DNA from: Staphylotrichum longicolle | Lineage: Eukaryota > Ascomycota > Sordariomycetes > Sordariales > Chaetomiaceae | Reading direction: 5' to 3' | Assembly (NCBI GenBank): GCA_019096155.1 | Contig: JAHCVI010000001.1 | Location: forward strand, 10,602,001-10,666,000 | DNA length: 64,000 nucleotides | Shown here: piece after piece, positions 10,712 through 21,423 of the stretch | How positions within the stretch are numbered: position 1 is the stretch's first letter | Layout: every line of letters begins with the position of its first letter | Notes under the pieces: model-generated | Databases searched by the model: none | Told to the model about the DNA's origin: nothing | What the model saw: only the letters and a program-made list of their open reading frames with translations | Program-made: the position numbers and the translations under genes

Positions 10712-13700
10712 CTACCAGTCATCATCATCATCCTTCTTCGCCATGGCGTTCTTCCGCGCCAGCAGGGCATCCGCCAAGCTCCCCGCCAGGCTCGGCGTCG
10801 GCGTGTTGCTCCTGCTGCTGTCCGACCCGTTCATGCTCATCCCCGAATCGCGCGCCTGCAGCCCTGCCGCTTCTTACCCGCCGCGGGCGGGAGGCTGCGG
10901 CGCGGCGGCTTCGCTCGTGCTCCGTTTGCTGGCGCCGGCGGCGGCGGGGGTGGCCGCGGCGCCGCGACCGGAGGCGGTGCCTGTTCCTCTACGTACGCGG
11001 CCGGGACCCAGGCTTGTCCCGCGGCGGTTTTGGCGAGCCACCAGCCTGATTGATGGGCATCTGTTAGCATGGCAAAATCTTGTGGATTTTTAGTCGTGGG
11101 TGTGGCCGTCTTACCGTTGTCTTCTTTTTGGACGATTTCGATCACCTGGCCCGCCTTGATCGAGAGCTCGTTGTCCTTTTGGCCGGCAAAGTCGTAGAGG
11201 ACCTTGGCCATGATTTTCGGCTTCGCGGGCGGCGCGGCAGGGGGTGGAGGCGGGGGAGCGCGCACGGCAGACGAGTTGGACTGCTGCCGGGTGTGGGAAG
11301 GGATGCTGACGGACGCTGCCGCTGCCGCTGCCGCCGCCGCCGGCTGGGGTTGCGGGACCGGCCTCGAGGAAGCCGCCGCAGGTCGAGCTGCCGCAGAAGC
11401 GCCCCCTGACGGCCGAGGTTGGGCCGTGCGGTTGGCAGGGAACCGCGACGGCCTGCCGCCGGGCCCGCCAGGTTTGATGAGCTTGCCCCGGGTGATGGGT
11501 CTCGGCGGGACTGGTTTGCCCTTGGGCGTTGGCCTCGAGACAGAGTTGGGCGGCTCGCCTTGCTGGGTGTGCACGGTACCGCTCTTGTAGAAATCATGTG
11601 GCGTGGGCGCGTCCTTGAGAACCTTGACCATCTGCATCTTGCCCGGCTTCTTTGCGTACTCGATCGTGTTCCCAATCTTCAGGTTGAACCCCCCAGGCAT
11701 GACCCGCTTCATCTGTGTAAACATCTCCGTCTTGAGCACGCAGTTGAGCAGAGGGTCAGCCTCTTGCTGTGAACCCACCCCCAGGGAGAACCAGTCGTCC
11801 CGGCATGTCGAGGCGCCGACAAACTTGATGGCGCCCAGGGGGAAAGAGCGTTCAACCATGATCTGAACCTGGTGGTTCTGGCCCATGACCTGTGCCACAA
11901 TGTAGAACTTGTTGTTGGTGACAACCAGTATTCTCGGGCTAGGCTTGCTGGACCGGCCAAACTTGGCCTCGAGAATCTCGCCGCGGCAGGAGAAGACCGC
12001 TCTTTCGTTGCTCCCCAGCTGGATGCCGTTCCGCAGCTGAGCTCCGGGCCCCGCGGTCGCGTTGATGCCCAGATAATCACCAAGGAACCGCCGGGAGCCG
12101 AGAAGGCTCATCCTCCTGCGCTCCTTTTGGCCCTGTAGCACCCTGTGTCCCTCGTCCCGGAGCTGGAGATACTCGGCGCCGACACGCTTCTTCCGCCAGA
12201 AGCGCTGGATCCGAGTGGCAGACTCGGCGCGGTACGCCAGATACGCACGCCACATGCGCTGGATACGCGTAGCCATGTTGTGCCAGTACCGGTCCCTCAT
12301 GTGCTCGAGCGCAAAGAGCGTCTCGGGCGACTTGATGAAGGCCTTGGTGACGCCGAGCTGCCATTCTTCCTGGGGGATGCTCGTGTCCTTGAGGATCTGC
12401 TTGACGGCCGCTTCAGAGGACCCCTGCCAGGTGTACTCGCCAGCGTACGACGTCGCGGGCGAGAGCAAGAAGAAGCGGTCGACAAACTTTTCGAACGACT
12501 GGCGGTAGGCAAAGCCGGCACGCCGGATGCGCACGTTTTCCTGGAGACCGAGATATTTGATCTGATGGAGGACGTTGGGGACGGTGTACTCAGTTGGCGA
12601 CTTGTTCTCATTGGGCTTGATGGTCCGGATGTAGGAAGGCTGGCATTTCATGAGCGTTTCCACGAGGGCGTTGGCCGAGGCCCTTATCCTGTCGCCTGCC
12701 GAGGGGGGCTGCTTTCGGTTGTCCTGGTCCACTTGGTTCGGGAACAAGGTGTGGACGAACTTGTTCTGGCTGGCCTGGAAGAGGTTGAGGAGGCCCTTCA
12801 GAAGCTGATCCTTGTTCTTGTCCGTGATGCCGTCCACCGTGTACGTGACGTCGCCAGCGTAATGCTTGACGATGAAGTTGCCCTGTCGGGGGGTCAGGTG
12901 GGGGTTCGACATGCCGTTGATGCTCTGCATGAAGGTGCGGTCGCAAGCGGCGGGGTCGGCATGGGCAGTCTTGGTCGCATCCTTCATGGCGGAGAAGATG
13001 CCGGGCGGCCGGATGGACTCAATCAGGTCGCACACGACCTTGTTGTCGAAATAAGAGATAGGGGTCCACTTGATCTGCTCGCGAGCGTACTCCTCCTGTT
13101 CTGCCTTGAGGGTGAGCTGGATGAAGATCTGCTGGAGCTTCTCGTTCACGTAGTTGATGCAGAGCTGCTCGAAGCTGTTCTTCTCAAAGATTTCGAAACC
13201 GTAGATGTCGAGGATGCCGACCGAGTTCGCCGTTGCCTGCCGGGCCCTGAGGGACTGGTTGATCCGCTCCACGATCCAGTCAAACAAGTTGTGGTAGATT
13301 GCCTTTGCCAGAGCGTCCCTTGTCGCCATCGCCTGGGCTACGTTCGCCGGCGACTCGATCACCTCCCCGTTCCTCGGAGTAAGAATGCGGATGGTGATGG
13401 CGCTGACGAGCCGGGCGGGGTCGACCTCGAGGAGGTACGCCAAGAAATCCACGACGGACTGATCGGACACGGCGGCATATCCGTTCTCGTCCTCGCGAAA
13501 GACCAAATTACCGGTCCAGAGAACGGCGGCCAGCATTCGAAAGATTTGATCCTGCTCCGCCTGCGAGAGGCCAATAACCTTCATGGCGTTGAGGGTCTCC
13601 TGGTACTCGGCCAAGTCGTCGATGCCATCGACATTCAAGCACTTGGATCTGCTGGTGTAGAGGTATGTCTCGGGCTTCTGCACGCCAAACGTCTCCCGGT

Positions 13701-14572
13701 ACTGCTGCGACGCGCCCTTGGTGAACTGGTAAAAGATGTGGAAGTTGCGCTCGTTGGTGATCTGGCCCACGACACGCGACTTTTCGAGCAGGTAGTTTGT
13801 GATGTCGGCGCCAACGGGCTCGCCCTGGGCGTTGAAGTGGATTTGCAGATACTTGCCGAAGCGCGACGAGTTGTTGTTGCGCAGCGTCTTCGCATTGCCA
13901 AACGACTCGAGCAGCGGGTTGGTTGCCAGCACCATGTCCTTGATCTGCTGGATGTCGCCTGTCTCGCCTCCCGAGACGTTGGCGATGTACTGCATGATGC
14001 GCTTCGCGGCCTCGGTCTTGCCGGCGCCGGACTCGCCAGAGATGATGACGCATTGGTTCTCCTTGTACGCCTTCATGTTGTAGTAGGCCGACTCGGCGAT
14101 GGCGAAGACGTGCGGGGGCATCTCCAGGCGGTTCTTGCCCCGGTAGCTGTTGAGGACCTGCTCGGTGTAGATGCCGAGATCGCGAAACGGGTTGACGGAA
14201 ACCAAGACATGGCCGATGTAGGTGTAGATCTCGGCGCCCTCGAAGCGCTTCTTCAGGTTCTCGTTGATGGCCTCGTTGGACACGGTGCGCAGTAGCGTCA
14301 GGTCGGAGACGCCAATCTCCTTCTTCTTTGTCGTATCAAAGGTGGCCTTCTTGGGCTTGCCCGAGCTGGCCTGGCCGGCCCCGCCGGCAGAGCGATCAGC
14401 CCGGGCGGCCTTGTCCTTTGCGCGTCGAGTGATACCCTGTGATGATGCGTGCCGTGTCAGCGAAATTGCGCGCTCTCCGACTTGCGCTGCGGCAGAATGC
14501 AGGCGCGGGCGCGGGCACGGGCGCAGGCGCGAGCTCCATGGTTGATGCTATATCGCAGGTGGTGCTCACCAT
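10712..14572 (-). CDS. myo1: Class I myosin (MYO1/MyoA)
   Basis: Exons 14570-14572 (ATG only), 11115-14436 and 10712-11045; about 1,219 aa, normal for fungal myosin I. In order: basic N terminus (GITRRAKDKAA), motor with P-loop GESGAGKT near residues 135-142 and DIYGFEIF relay, two IQ motifs (ATRIQRMWRAYLAYR, ATRIQRFWRKKR) near 717-750, TH1 membrane-binding domain, Pro/Ala-rich linker, an SH3 domain near 1077-1130 split by a 69-nt in-frame intron (11046-11114), and an acidic Arp2/3-binding tail ending KKDDDDDW. The TEDS-rule position, 16 residues before DALAK, is Glu (about residue 359). The protein drives actin-dependent endocytosis and polarised growth at hyphal tips. The last 50 residues lie in a different frame from the SH3 domain: the SH3 frame would stop at 10837, and one missing base near 10860-10900 explains it. 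The motor identity is certain. Confidence 0.95.
14570..14572 (-). other. ATG-only first coding exon of myosin I
   Basis: The start codon sits in CCCACCATG and is followed immediately by the donor GTGAGC. The acceptor ATCACAG at 14437-14443 leads into GGT ATC ACT CGA, giving M-G-I-T-R. No in-frame ATG exists between 14436 and 14283, so the start must come from an upstream exon. The 133-nt intron has a CTGAC branch-like site about 24 nt from its end. Confidence 0.8.
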
Positions 14573-17500
14573 GGTGGGGTCCTATCATGCGCTGGTCGTG
14601 GAATTCGAAAACGCCAGCAATCAAATTGATTTTCAAGACGGCCAGTCAACCCAGCGACGGTCGCGGATCGCAGTTCGAGGAGGGGAGAGGGGTACGCTGG
14701 CAGCACGATATGCCGGTTGCGATCCAGCAGTGGCGAGTTGTCGGGATGAGGTTGGAATTAGGTTCCAGGTTTGGCTACGGTTGGCATCGACGATTCCAGC
14801 GGGAATGCCCCTTTACCCAGTGCCAGTGATCCTTTGGGGCCAACGGTGCCTGATGGGATGGAGCCCCTTCCCCGTCTGCAGCAGTGACGAAAGGCAGGCC
14901 AAAAATTGGTGGGGCAGCCTGGCCGGGTGGAGAGAGCGGGTGGTGGCTGTGGCTCGAACTCCCCTGGCGATTAGAGGGAGGCAGCCAATCACAATGTCCG
15001 GCTCTGGCATTGGAGAGCCCGCAGCATGCGTCAACCGGCTTTGTCAACCGTGCTCAGCAGAGCTCAACCAGAACCTTGAAAGTGCTCAAAAAAAAAGCCC
15101 AGAGCAAGCCATAACGTTAAAACCGCCACAAGCTTCCTCATCCTCCCAGCCACAAGCAGTACCGACCTCCAGGGAGAAGGCTATTACTGCCCAGTACTGC
15201 CTACATTGCTGACTACGCACAACTCACCTCAGCAGCCAACTGCCTCCGTAGTATGTGTGGTCATGGTCTGGCTGACATTTGCCTTGGAGCTTCATCATCG
15301 AAATGTCTCCGGGCATGCAAGGTGACTCTGTTCTCGTGAGCAATCGGCCAACCTGGCTCACCAGGCTATTCTGGCAGAGAAAAGCGACCGTGGCAGAGGA
15401 GAGGAGAGTTTGAGGAATTTATACTCTGGACAGCCAGGCTTGGATGACTTGGGTGTCTGAGAAGATGCAAAAATCGTACGATTCCCCACGTGCGGCACGA
15501 CCCGGATCGTCGAGGGCAGCCTGTGGCCAGGATCAGATGGCGTGCGGATGCAAGGCGAGCATGCTGGAAACAACCTTATATAAGACCAGACCATCTCCTT
15601 GGTCGATTACCGGACGGAAAAAAAAACGGTTCTTCGACTTACATCCGATGAACCTTTCGATGTGCGGTCGTCCTCGTCATCTCGATGCTTCCGCAGCTGT
15701 GCCTGCCAGGCCTCGTTCTCCCCCCACTTCTCTCTTGTGTCTCAACCTCGGACCGGAAAGGATAAGCACCACCGTCTGGAGTGCTCCTCAGGAACGGCCC
15801 TAGTCCAGACAGTCCTCGCCCTTCGCTTCGCCCTTCTTCGTCCCAAAGGCCGCCGTCTCCGTTTTTCCATGGCCAGGCAATGGTCTTGTCCACCGCCGCC
15901 AGCGATGCTGCCCCGCGTGCCGATGCAACCGCCCTCGATCTGATTCGCAGCCTGCGACCTGTCTGTCCGGGATTGACGGTTTCACAAGGGATCTGGAGCC
16001 CGGACGTGGTGCTGGCGAGGCGCCGAGAGTCACAAGATGAACAGCCTGGAGCGCTCTCATGGGATTCCTGAAGCCGCATGGCAATCTCCGACGAGGTGGT
16101 TATGGGTATCATCCCTCGGCCGGCTCGAGGTTTCCGGGCGCTATGCCTCAGATTGCATGCGCCCGGCGGATAGGGATCATCGACCATGTGTCTGCTGTCG
16201 AAGGCCCGTTTCACGACCTGGCGGTCTGTGCCTCAGACCCCTGGGGTGAGGGGGGGGATGCGTCCAAAGCTGAAGGCCGAGCGAAGCTTTTCGCGTAATC
16301 CCGGCCAAGGAGCTGTGCCGGTGACAGGATTACCCCAAGTCTGCAACTTACGCTTATTTGAGGTAAAATTAGCACTCGAGGTCGAAGTCGGATCGTATAC
16401 TGGGTAGTATCTGGCATGTCTCACGAAGGCCGACCTGGGTCTCGAGTGCCTCAGCATCCACTTCGCACACGTGCGAATCAACGTCACAGCCAAACATGCT
16501 CGTCGAAACATTTGCTTTTCACCTTTGGACGGGGGAGTGCAAAGCGGGATGCGTGCCACCACCATCCGGAACTGCGCACTGTCTCGGGGTCATCCGGACC
16601 CGATCTCTCGCGAAGAAGCATGTGCATATATCGATGCTCCGCTGCGACTCGACATGACAAAGAGATTCCATGATGTGACAGTCTGCCCACAGACGGCTGC
16701 CATGAGACGATTCCCTCAAAAATAGGGCTGCAGAACGTGGCCAAGATGTGATGGAATAGATAGTTCGGACGGCCAAGGACGCATTCATTCGCCAGCTGCG
16801 CGTGGTGTGAAGGTTTGGAGAATGTTCGATCTCGAGATGCGGTGCGTCGAGATCAGGCCTGTGGGTGACCTGCATGTGGGAGAAGTGCAGTTGTCACCCG
16901 ACGCTGGGGTCGCGGAGGGTCGGCGCTATGCCGGATGAGGTTTGTGCCTCAAGGGGTCTTCGGTGCGCTCTGCATCTGATTGGTCTGCATTGCTGGGCAG
17001 CACTTGTGTACCAGGCCCAATTCTGCCTAGCGGTTCCTGGCATTTTTCCTGGAACAAATCCGGTGCTTCGAGACATGGCGTCTAAGCGCCAGGAGGCCTT
17101 GGCCGGCTCCAACACCATCGCCCGGGGAGGCATGGATGGATGTGGGGGGCTATTCTTAGGCTACGCGCCGCCGCTCACTGCAGCGGTCAACAAAACCTCC
17201 TTGTGCCGCCGTTTCTCTTCCGCAAGACTCAGTTGTCGCGGGGAATTGCTGCCATGTCGAAGCTGTCGGGTCATCTGCGCCGTTGAACAACAAAAGAATC
17301 AACAAAAAAACCCACGCTGCACGCTGCGACATCCTCTCGGGAGACGGTCAAAGACAGCCTGCGCACCCCTGTCCAGCCGAAACATCAAGGTCGCCTGCAG
17401 CAGCCCCTCGGTCAAAGCGTCTCTAACACCTCTCGTCTCAACTTCAACGCGCCACCCGTCACAAAGTCCCTGCTGCTCTGATAGCGGCGAGCTGCTGGGG

Positions 17501-18480
17501 CCCAGAGACCTGACACAGATCGCGCAACCGCGAAACCATCTCCAACGTCTGATCTCCCAGCATCTTCCCCCCTTGTCGAATCTGGTCGACCCATCGTCGG
17601 CGCACCTGCCGTCTGTCTGCCGCTGTCTGCCGCCCCACCGCGTGCCCTTGGCCACCACCTCGACGACCGTTTCTTGCTGGAGGAGGCAAAGATTGGCAAG
17701 CAAAAGATCCAGCTCGAGCATTGCCCACCCCAGGCGGGGAGGTTTCAAGCATCCCTGCCGCACCCAGCCTTCCACGCCTTCCTAGGGGAGATCCGAAGAG
17801 ATTTGAGAGTGGAGAGTGGACCTGCTGCGCTGCCGCGCTGCCGCAGTGCCGTGGTCATCCGTTGCCCCCCCTGCCCTCCCCAGCAAGCCCAGGTCCTTGT
17901 TTGCGTCCGTGTGCGCCGTGTGGCCGGGAGAGAGCCTGTTACATCACTTTGCTTCCCTTGCCGCTCGGCGTCCGCTGGGGCCGGTCTCTTATGACCACGC
18001 TCCCGCCGCCCGCACATCACCTCGTCGCTCACCCGCTCTTTTCCTCCCACCTCCTCTGTCCCTCACTTGGCGAGGCAAAAGAATCCTCGAGACCTCCTCA
18101 GCGAGCGCCTCTCGTCTCTGTCCCTCCTTTTCTTTTCTCTTTCAGCTGCTGGCTCAGACCACTCTTTTGTTCATTGTTCGCTTCTGCCGTTCGGGTTGCC
18201 TGTGTGTGTTTGGGATAGTTACTGTCGACTTTGATAAGTCTTAATAACCAAGAGGGACGAGAAAGAACGTGGGCATTTCGAAAATCCGGGCCGGCATCCT
18301 TCCCACCCCATCGCCCACAACAGGCCCCGACCAGCCAACTCCGCCGTCCGAGGCCCAATCTTGTTTCCGGCGCCGGTCCGAGTCTCGGGAGTTGACATCC
18401 CCCCCCAAGTCGCAGGCCGACAATTGTCCTACCGTTTTGTGTTATTGTTACGGGGATTAGAGGGGGAACCGGTCGGCAAG
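14573..18480. other. Divergent 3.9-kb spacer between MYO1 and NOX1
   Basis: No convincing gene was found on either strand. Open frames such as 16865-17785 (+) are compositionally biased and motif-free. The last 600 bp before NOX1 are pyrimidine-rich (CTTTTCTTTTCTCTTTCAG at about 18126-18144), as in long fungal 5' leaders; a leader intron is possible but unproven. A TATA-like TTATATAAG occurs near 15574. Confidence 0.5.
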
Positions 18481-20406
18481 ATGTCGTTCTTCACGTTGAT
18501 GAGGAAGCAGTTCACGCCGACGAAGCTGTTCTTCCATTTCCTGTTCTGGACTTTTCACTGGGGCATCTTCGCCTATGGATGGTACGCAATATTCTGGCGC
18601 GTCGATGGGGGAGGGTTGCTTTTGCGGTTAGCTAACACGAGACGTGCAGGTGGAAGCAAGCGGCCGACCCGCGCCTGGCGGGTCTCAACACGCTGCAGTA
18701 CTCGGTGTGGCTGTCACGAGGTGCTGGCTTGGTCCTGAGCGTCGACGGGATGCTCATTTTGCTCCCTGTCTGCAGGACCATCATGCGCTTCTTCCGGCCC
18801 AAGATCAGGTTCATCCCGCTCGATGAGAACATCTGGATGCACCGGCAGCTGGCCTACGCCATGTTGCTGTTTACCATGATCCACACCGCGGCGCATTACG
18901 TGAAGTAGGGCACCTTCCTTGAATCCATGCCTGATGATCCTCCTCGCTAATCGTCTCGCAGCTTCTTCAACGTCGAAAAGACCCAGATTCGCCCGGTGAC
19001 GGCTGTGCAGATCCACTACGTCCAGCCTGGTGGCATCACCGGCCATGTGATGCTGCTCTGCATGCTCCTGATGTACACGTCGGCGCACCACCGTATCAGG
19101 CAACAGTCGTTCGAGACGTTTTGGTACATGCACCACCTGTTCATTCCCTTTTTCCTCGCCCTCTACACCCACACCGTCGGCTGCTTCGTCCGCGACACGG
19201 CCAACGGCTTCTCGCCGTTTGCCGGCGACGACTACTGGACGCATTGCATTGGCTACCTTGGCTGGAGATGGGAACTCTGGACTGGCGGCTTCTACCTCTG
19301 CGAGCGGCTGTACCGCGAGATCCGTGCCATGCGCGAGACCAAGATCACCCGTGTCATCAGGCACCCCTATGGTAAGCACCATCCGATGCTTTCCCCCTAG
19401 GACGATCCCCCGCTAACAACAGCCATCTAGACGTGGTGGAAATTCAGTTCAACAAGCCGTCTTTCAAGTACAAGGCCGGCCAGTGGCTGTTCCTCCAGGT
19501 GCCCGAAGTCTCGAACTACCAGTGGCATCCGTTTACCATCACCTCCTGCCCGTACGACCCCTACGTCTCGGTCCACATCCGCCAGGTTGGTGATTTCACC
19601 CGGACGCTCGGCGACCGCGTGGGCGCTGGTGCGGCCCAGAGCAAGCTGTACGAAGGCGTCGATCCCATGGGCATGTACGAAGTGGCGCTCCAGAACGGCC
19701 AGAAGATGCCGTCTCTCCGCATCGACGGGCCCTACGGTGCGCCGGCCGAGGACGTGTTCGAGAACGAAATCGCCGTCCTGATCGGAACCGGCATCGGCGT
19801 CACCCCGTGGGCCTCGATCCTCAAGAACATCTGGCACCTGCGCAACGGGCCCAACCCGCCGACGCGGCTGCGGCGTGTCGAGTTCATCTGGGTGTGCAAG
19901 GACACCAGCTCGTTCGAGTGGTTCCAGACGCTCCTCTCGTCCCTCGAGCAGCAGTCCAGCGAGGCCGCCCGCGTGCCCGGCTCGGGCGGCATCGAGTTCC
20001 TCAAGATCCACACCTACCTGACGCAGAAACTCGACATGGACACGACGCAAAACATTGTGCTCAACAGCGTCGGCGCCGCCGTCGACCCGCTCACCGAGCT
20101 CAAGGCGCGCACCAACTTTGGCCGCCCCAACTTTGGCAAGCTCTTCACCAGCATGCGCGACGGCATCCTGGACCGGACCTACCTCAACGGCCTCGAGGGC
20201 AACATGCGGACCACGGTGGGTGTCTACTTCTGCGGTCCGTCCTCGGCTGGTAAGTTCTTTTTTGTTCCACTTCCTGTTTTAGTTTTCAAACGAGCATCCT
20301 TGCTGACATGGTCCCCCTCTCCCAAACAGCCCGTGACATCAAGAAAGCCGCCAAGGCGGCCACCGTCCGCGAGGTCCGCTTCCGCTTCTGGAAGGAACAC
20401 TTCTAA
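18481..20406 (+). CDS. nox1: NADPH oxidase NOX1/NoxA catalytic subunit
   Basis: Five exons (18481-18581, 18650-18904, 18962-19371, 19431-20249, 20330-20406), all GT-AG, encode 553 aa, the usual NoxA length. The N-terminal ferric-reductase-like membrane domain carries the paired haem histidines (HRQLAYAMLLFTMIHTAAH and FETFWYMHHLFIPFFLALYTHT). The FAD site HPFTITS and the NADPH sites GTGIGVTPWASIL and YFCGPSS follow, and the C terminus ends in RFWKEHF as in this family. No EF-hands or long N-terminal extension, so it is the NoxA/NOX1 rather than NoxC class. The enzyme passes electrons from NADPH across the membrane to oxygen, making superoxide, and in fungi works with NoxR, Rac and NoxD in fruiting-body development and hyphal fusion. 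The reading frame is intact throughout. Confidence 0.97.
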
Positions 20407-21423
20407 TTGTACATATTCTTCGATAATTACGCGCAAACCCTCTCCGGGCTGAAGGAGGGGAGCGCCCGGGGCTGCGGCGGCACAGAGCGGTGAGGGTGTT
20501 GTTTTGTGTACCATGGAGGGGAATGGCATGAGGGCTACGGATGACGCCTTGGAGGGAAGGTTTACGAGGGCTGAGAAGAGCGGGAGGGAGCTGTGCTGAG
20601 CCAGCTGGGTTCAGTCGGGCTGATCTTCTCGAGGGGGGGAGAAAAGCTGCCTGTTTGAGATGGGGAGGCGAGCGGAGGAGGGAACGAGAGGGGATGACAG
20701 GATATTCCTTTTTTTTCAGTCCCCTTCATCTTTGGTTTGTATACCACAGGGGTATATACTCTAACTGCTACATATATGCATATTTACTGTCGAATATACC
20801 AAGATACCGAGCACTCCTTCTGGTCTCCTAAGAAGATATAGTCCCTGTGCTGATGATCGAGACAACCGAACAGTGGCCGCACGGGTCTCGTACGAGCTGA
20901 CATCAACTCTGTATGTACCTGCATCATCGGCGAACTGACATCAAACCCTCCCATAGTCCCACGCTCAATGCGGCTCTGACGGGTGGTTGGCGGCTGCAGC
21001 GGCCAAGGTGTCGCCGCAGGACGGCAAAAGTACCTTATGCTTGATTTTTTGCAGAAGAACCAATGACATGCATTTTACTCACGCAAGGCCCGGATAATAA
21101 GCCGAATAACCTAATACTGTCTTGACACATGTGGCATGGGTGTGTCAGAGTCGGTGGTATCATCCCTGTCAGAAAGCGGGATAGCACTTGGCGTTTTCTT
21201 TTGGTTTGTGTGTGGGCGTTATGGGATGAGGGGCAAGGTATGGTGTGTTCTGTAGGTCATGGGCGGTTGCGAGGGATGGTTCAAGTTAGAGGGGACAGGA
21301 AGCAAATCCCTTTTTCAACTGCCAGTGGAAATATATTCGTGTCGATGGATAGAAAATAACTCTTGATATCACTCTCTATTAGCTCTGTCTCCCCTATCCA
21401 CCTCCTCTTAAACCCCCCTCGCG
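20407..21423. other. Convergent 3' region between NOX1 and the LeuRS gene
   Basis: About 1 kb between two stop codons, AT-richer than its surroundings in 20700-21360. No coding or RNA gene signal recognised. Confidence 0.5.

Noticed and set aside
10860..10890. 22-nt intron in the myosin tail
   Set aside because: Too short for splicing, and its removal does not give the frame of the acidic tail.
12145..14295. 716-codon plus-strand open frame
   Set aside because: It lies opposite the myosin motor, lacks motifs, and follows from GC-rich codon use on the real strand.
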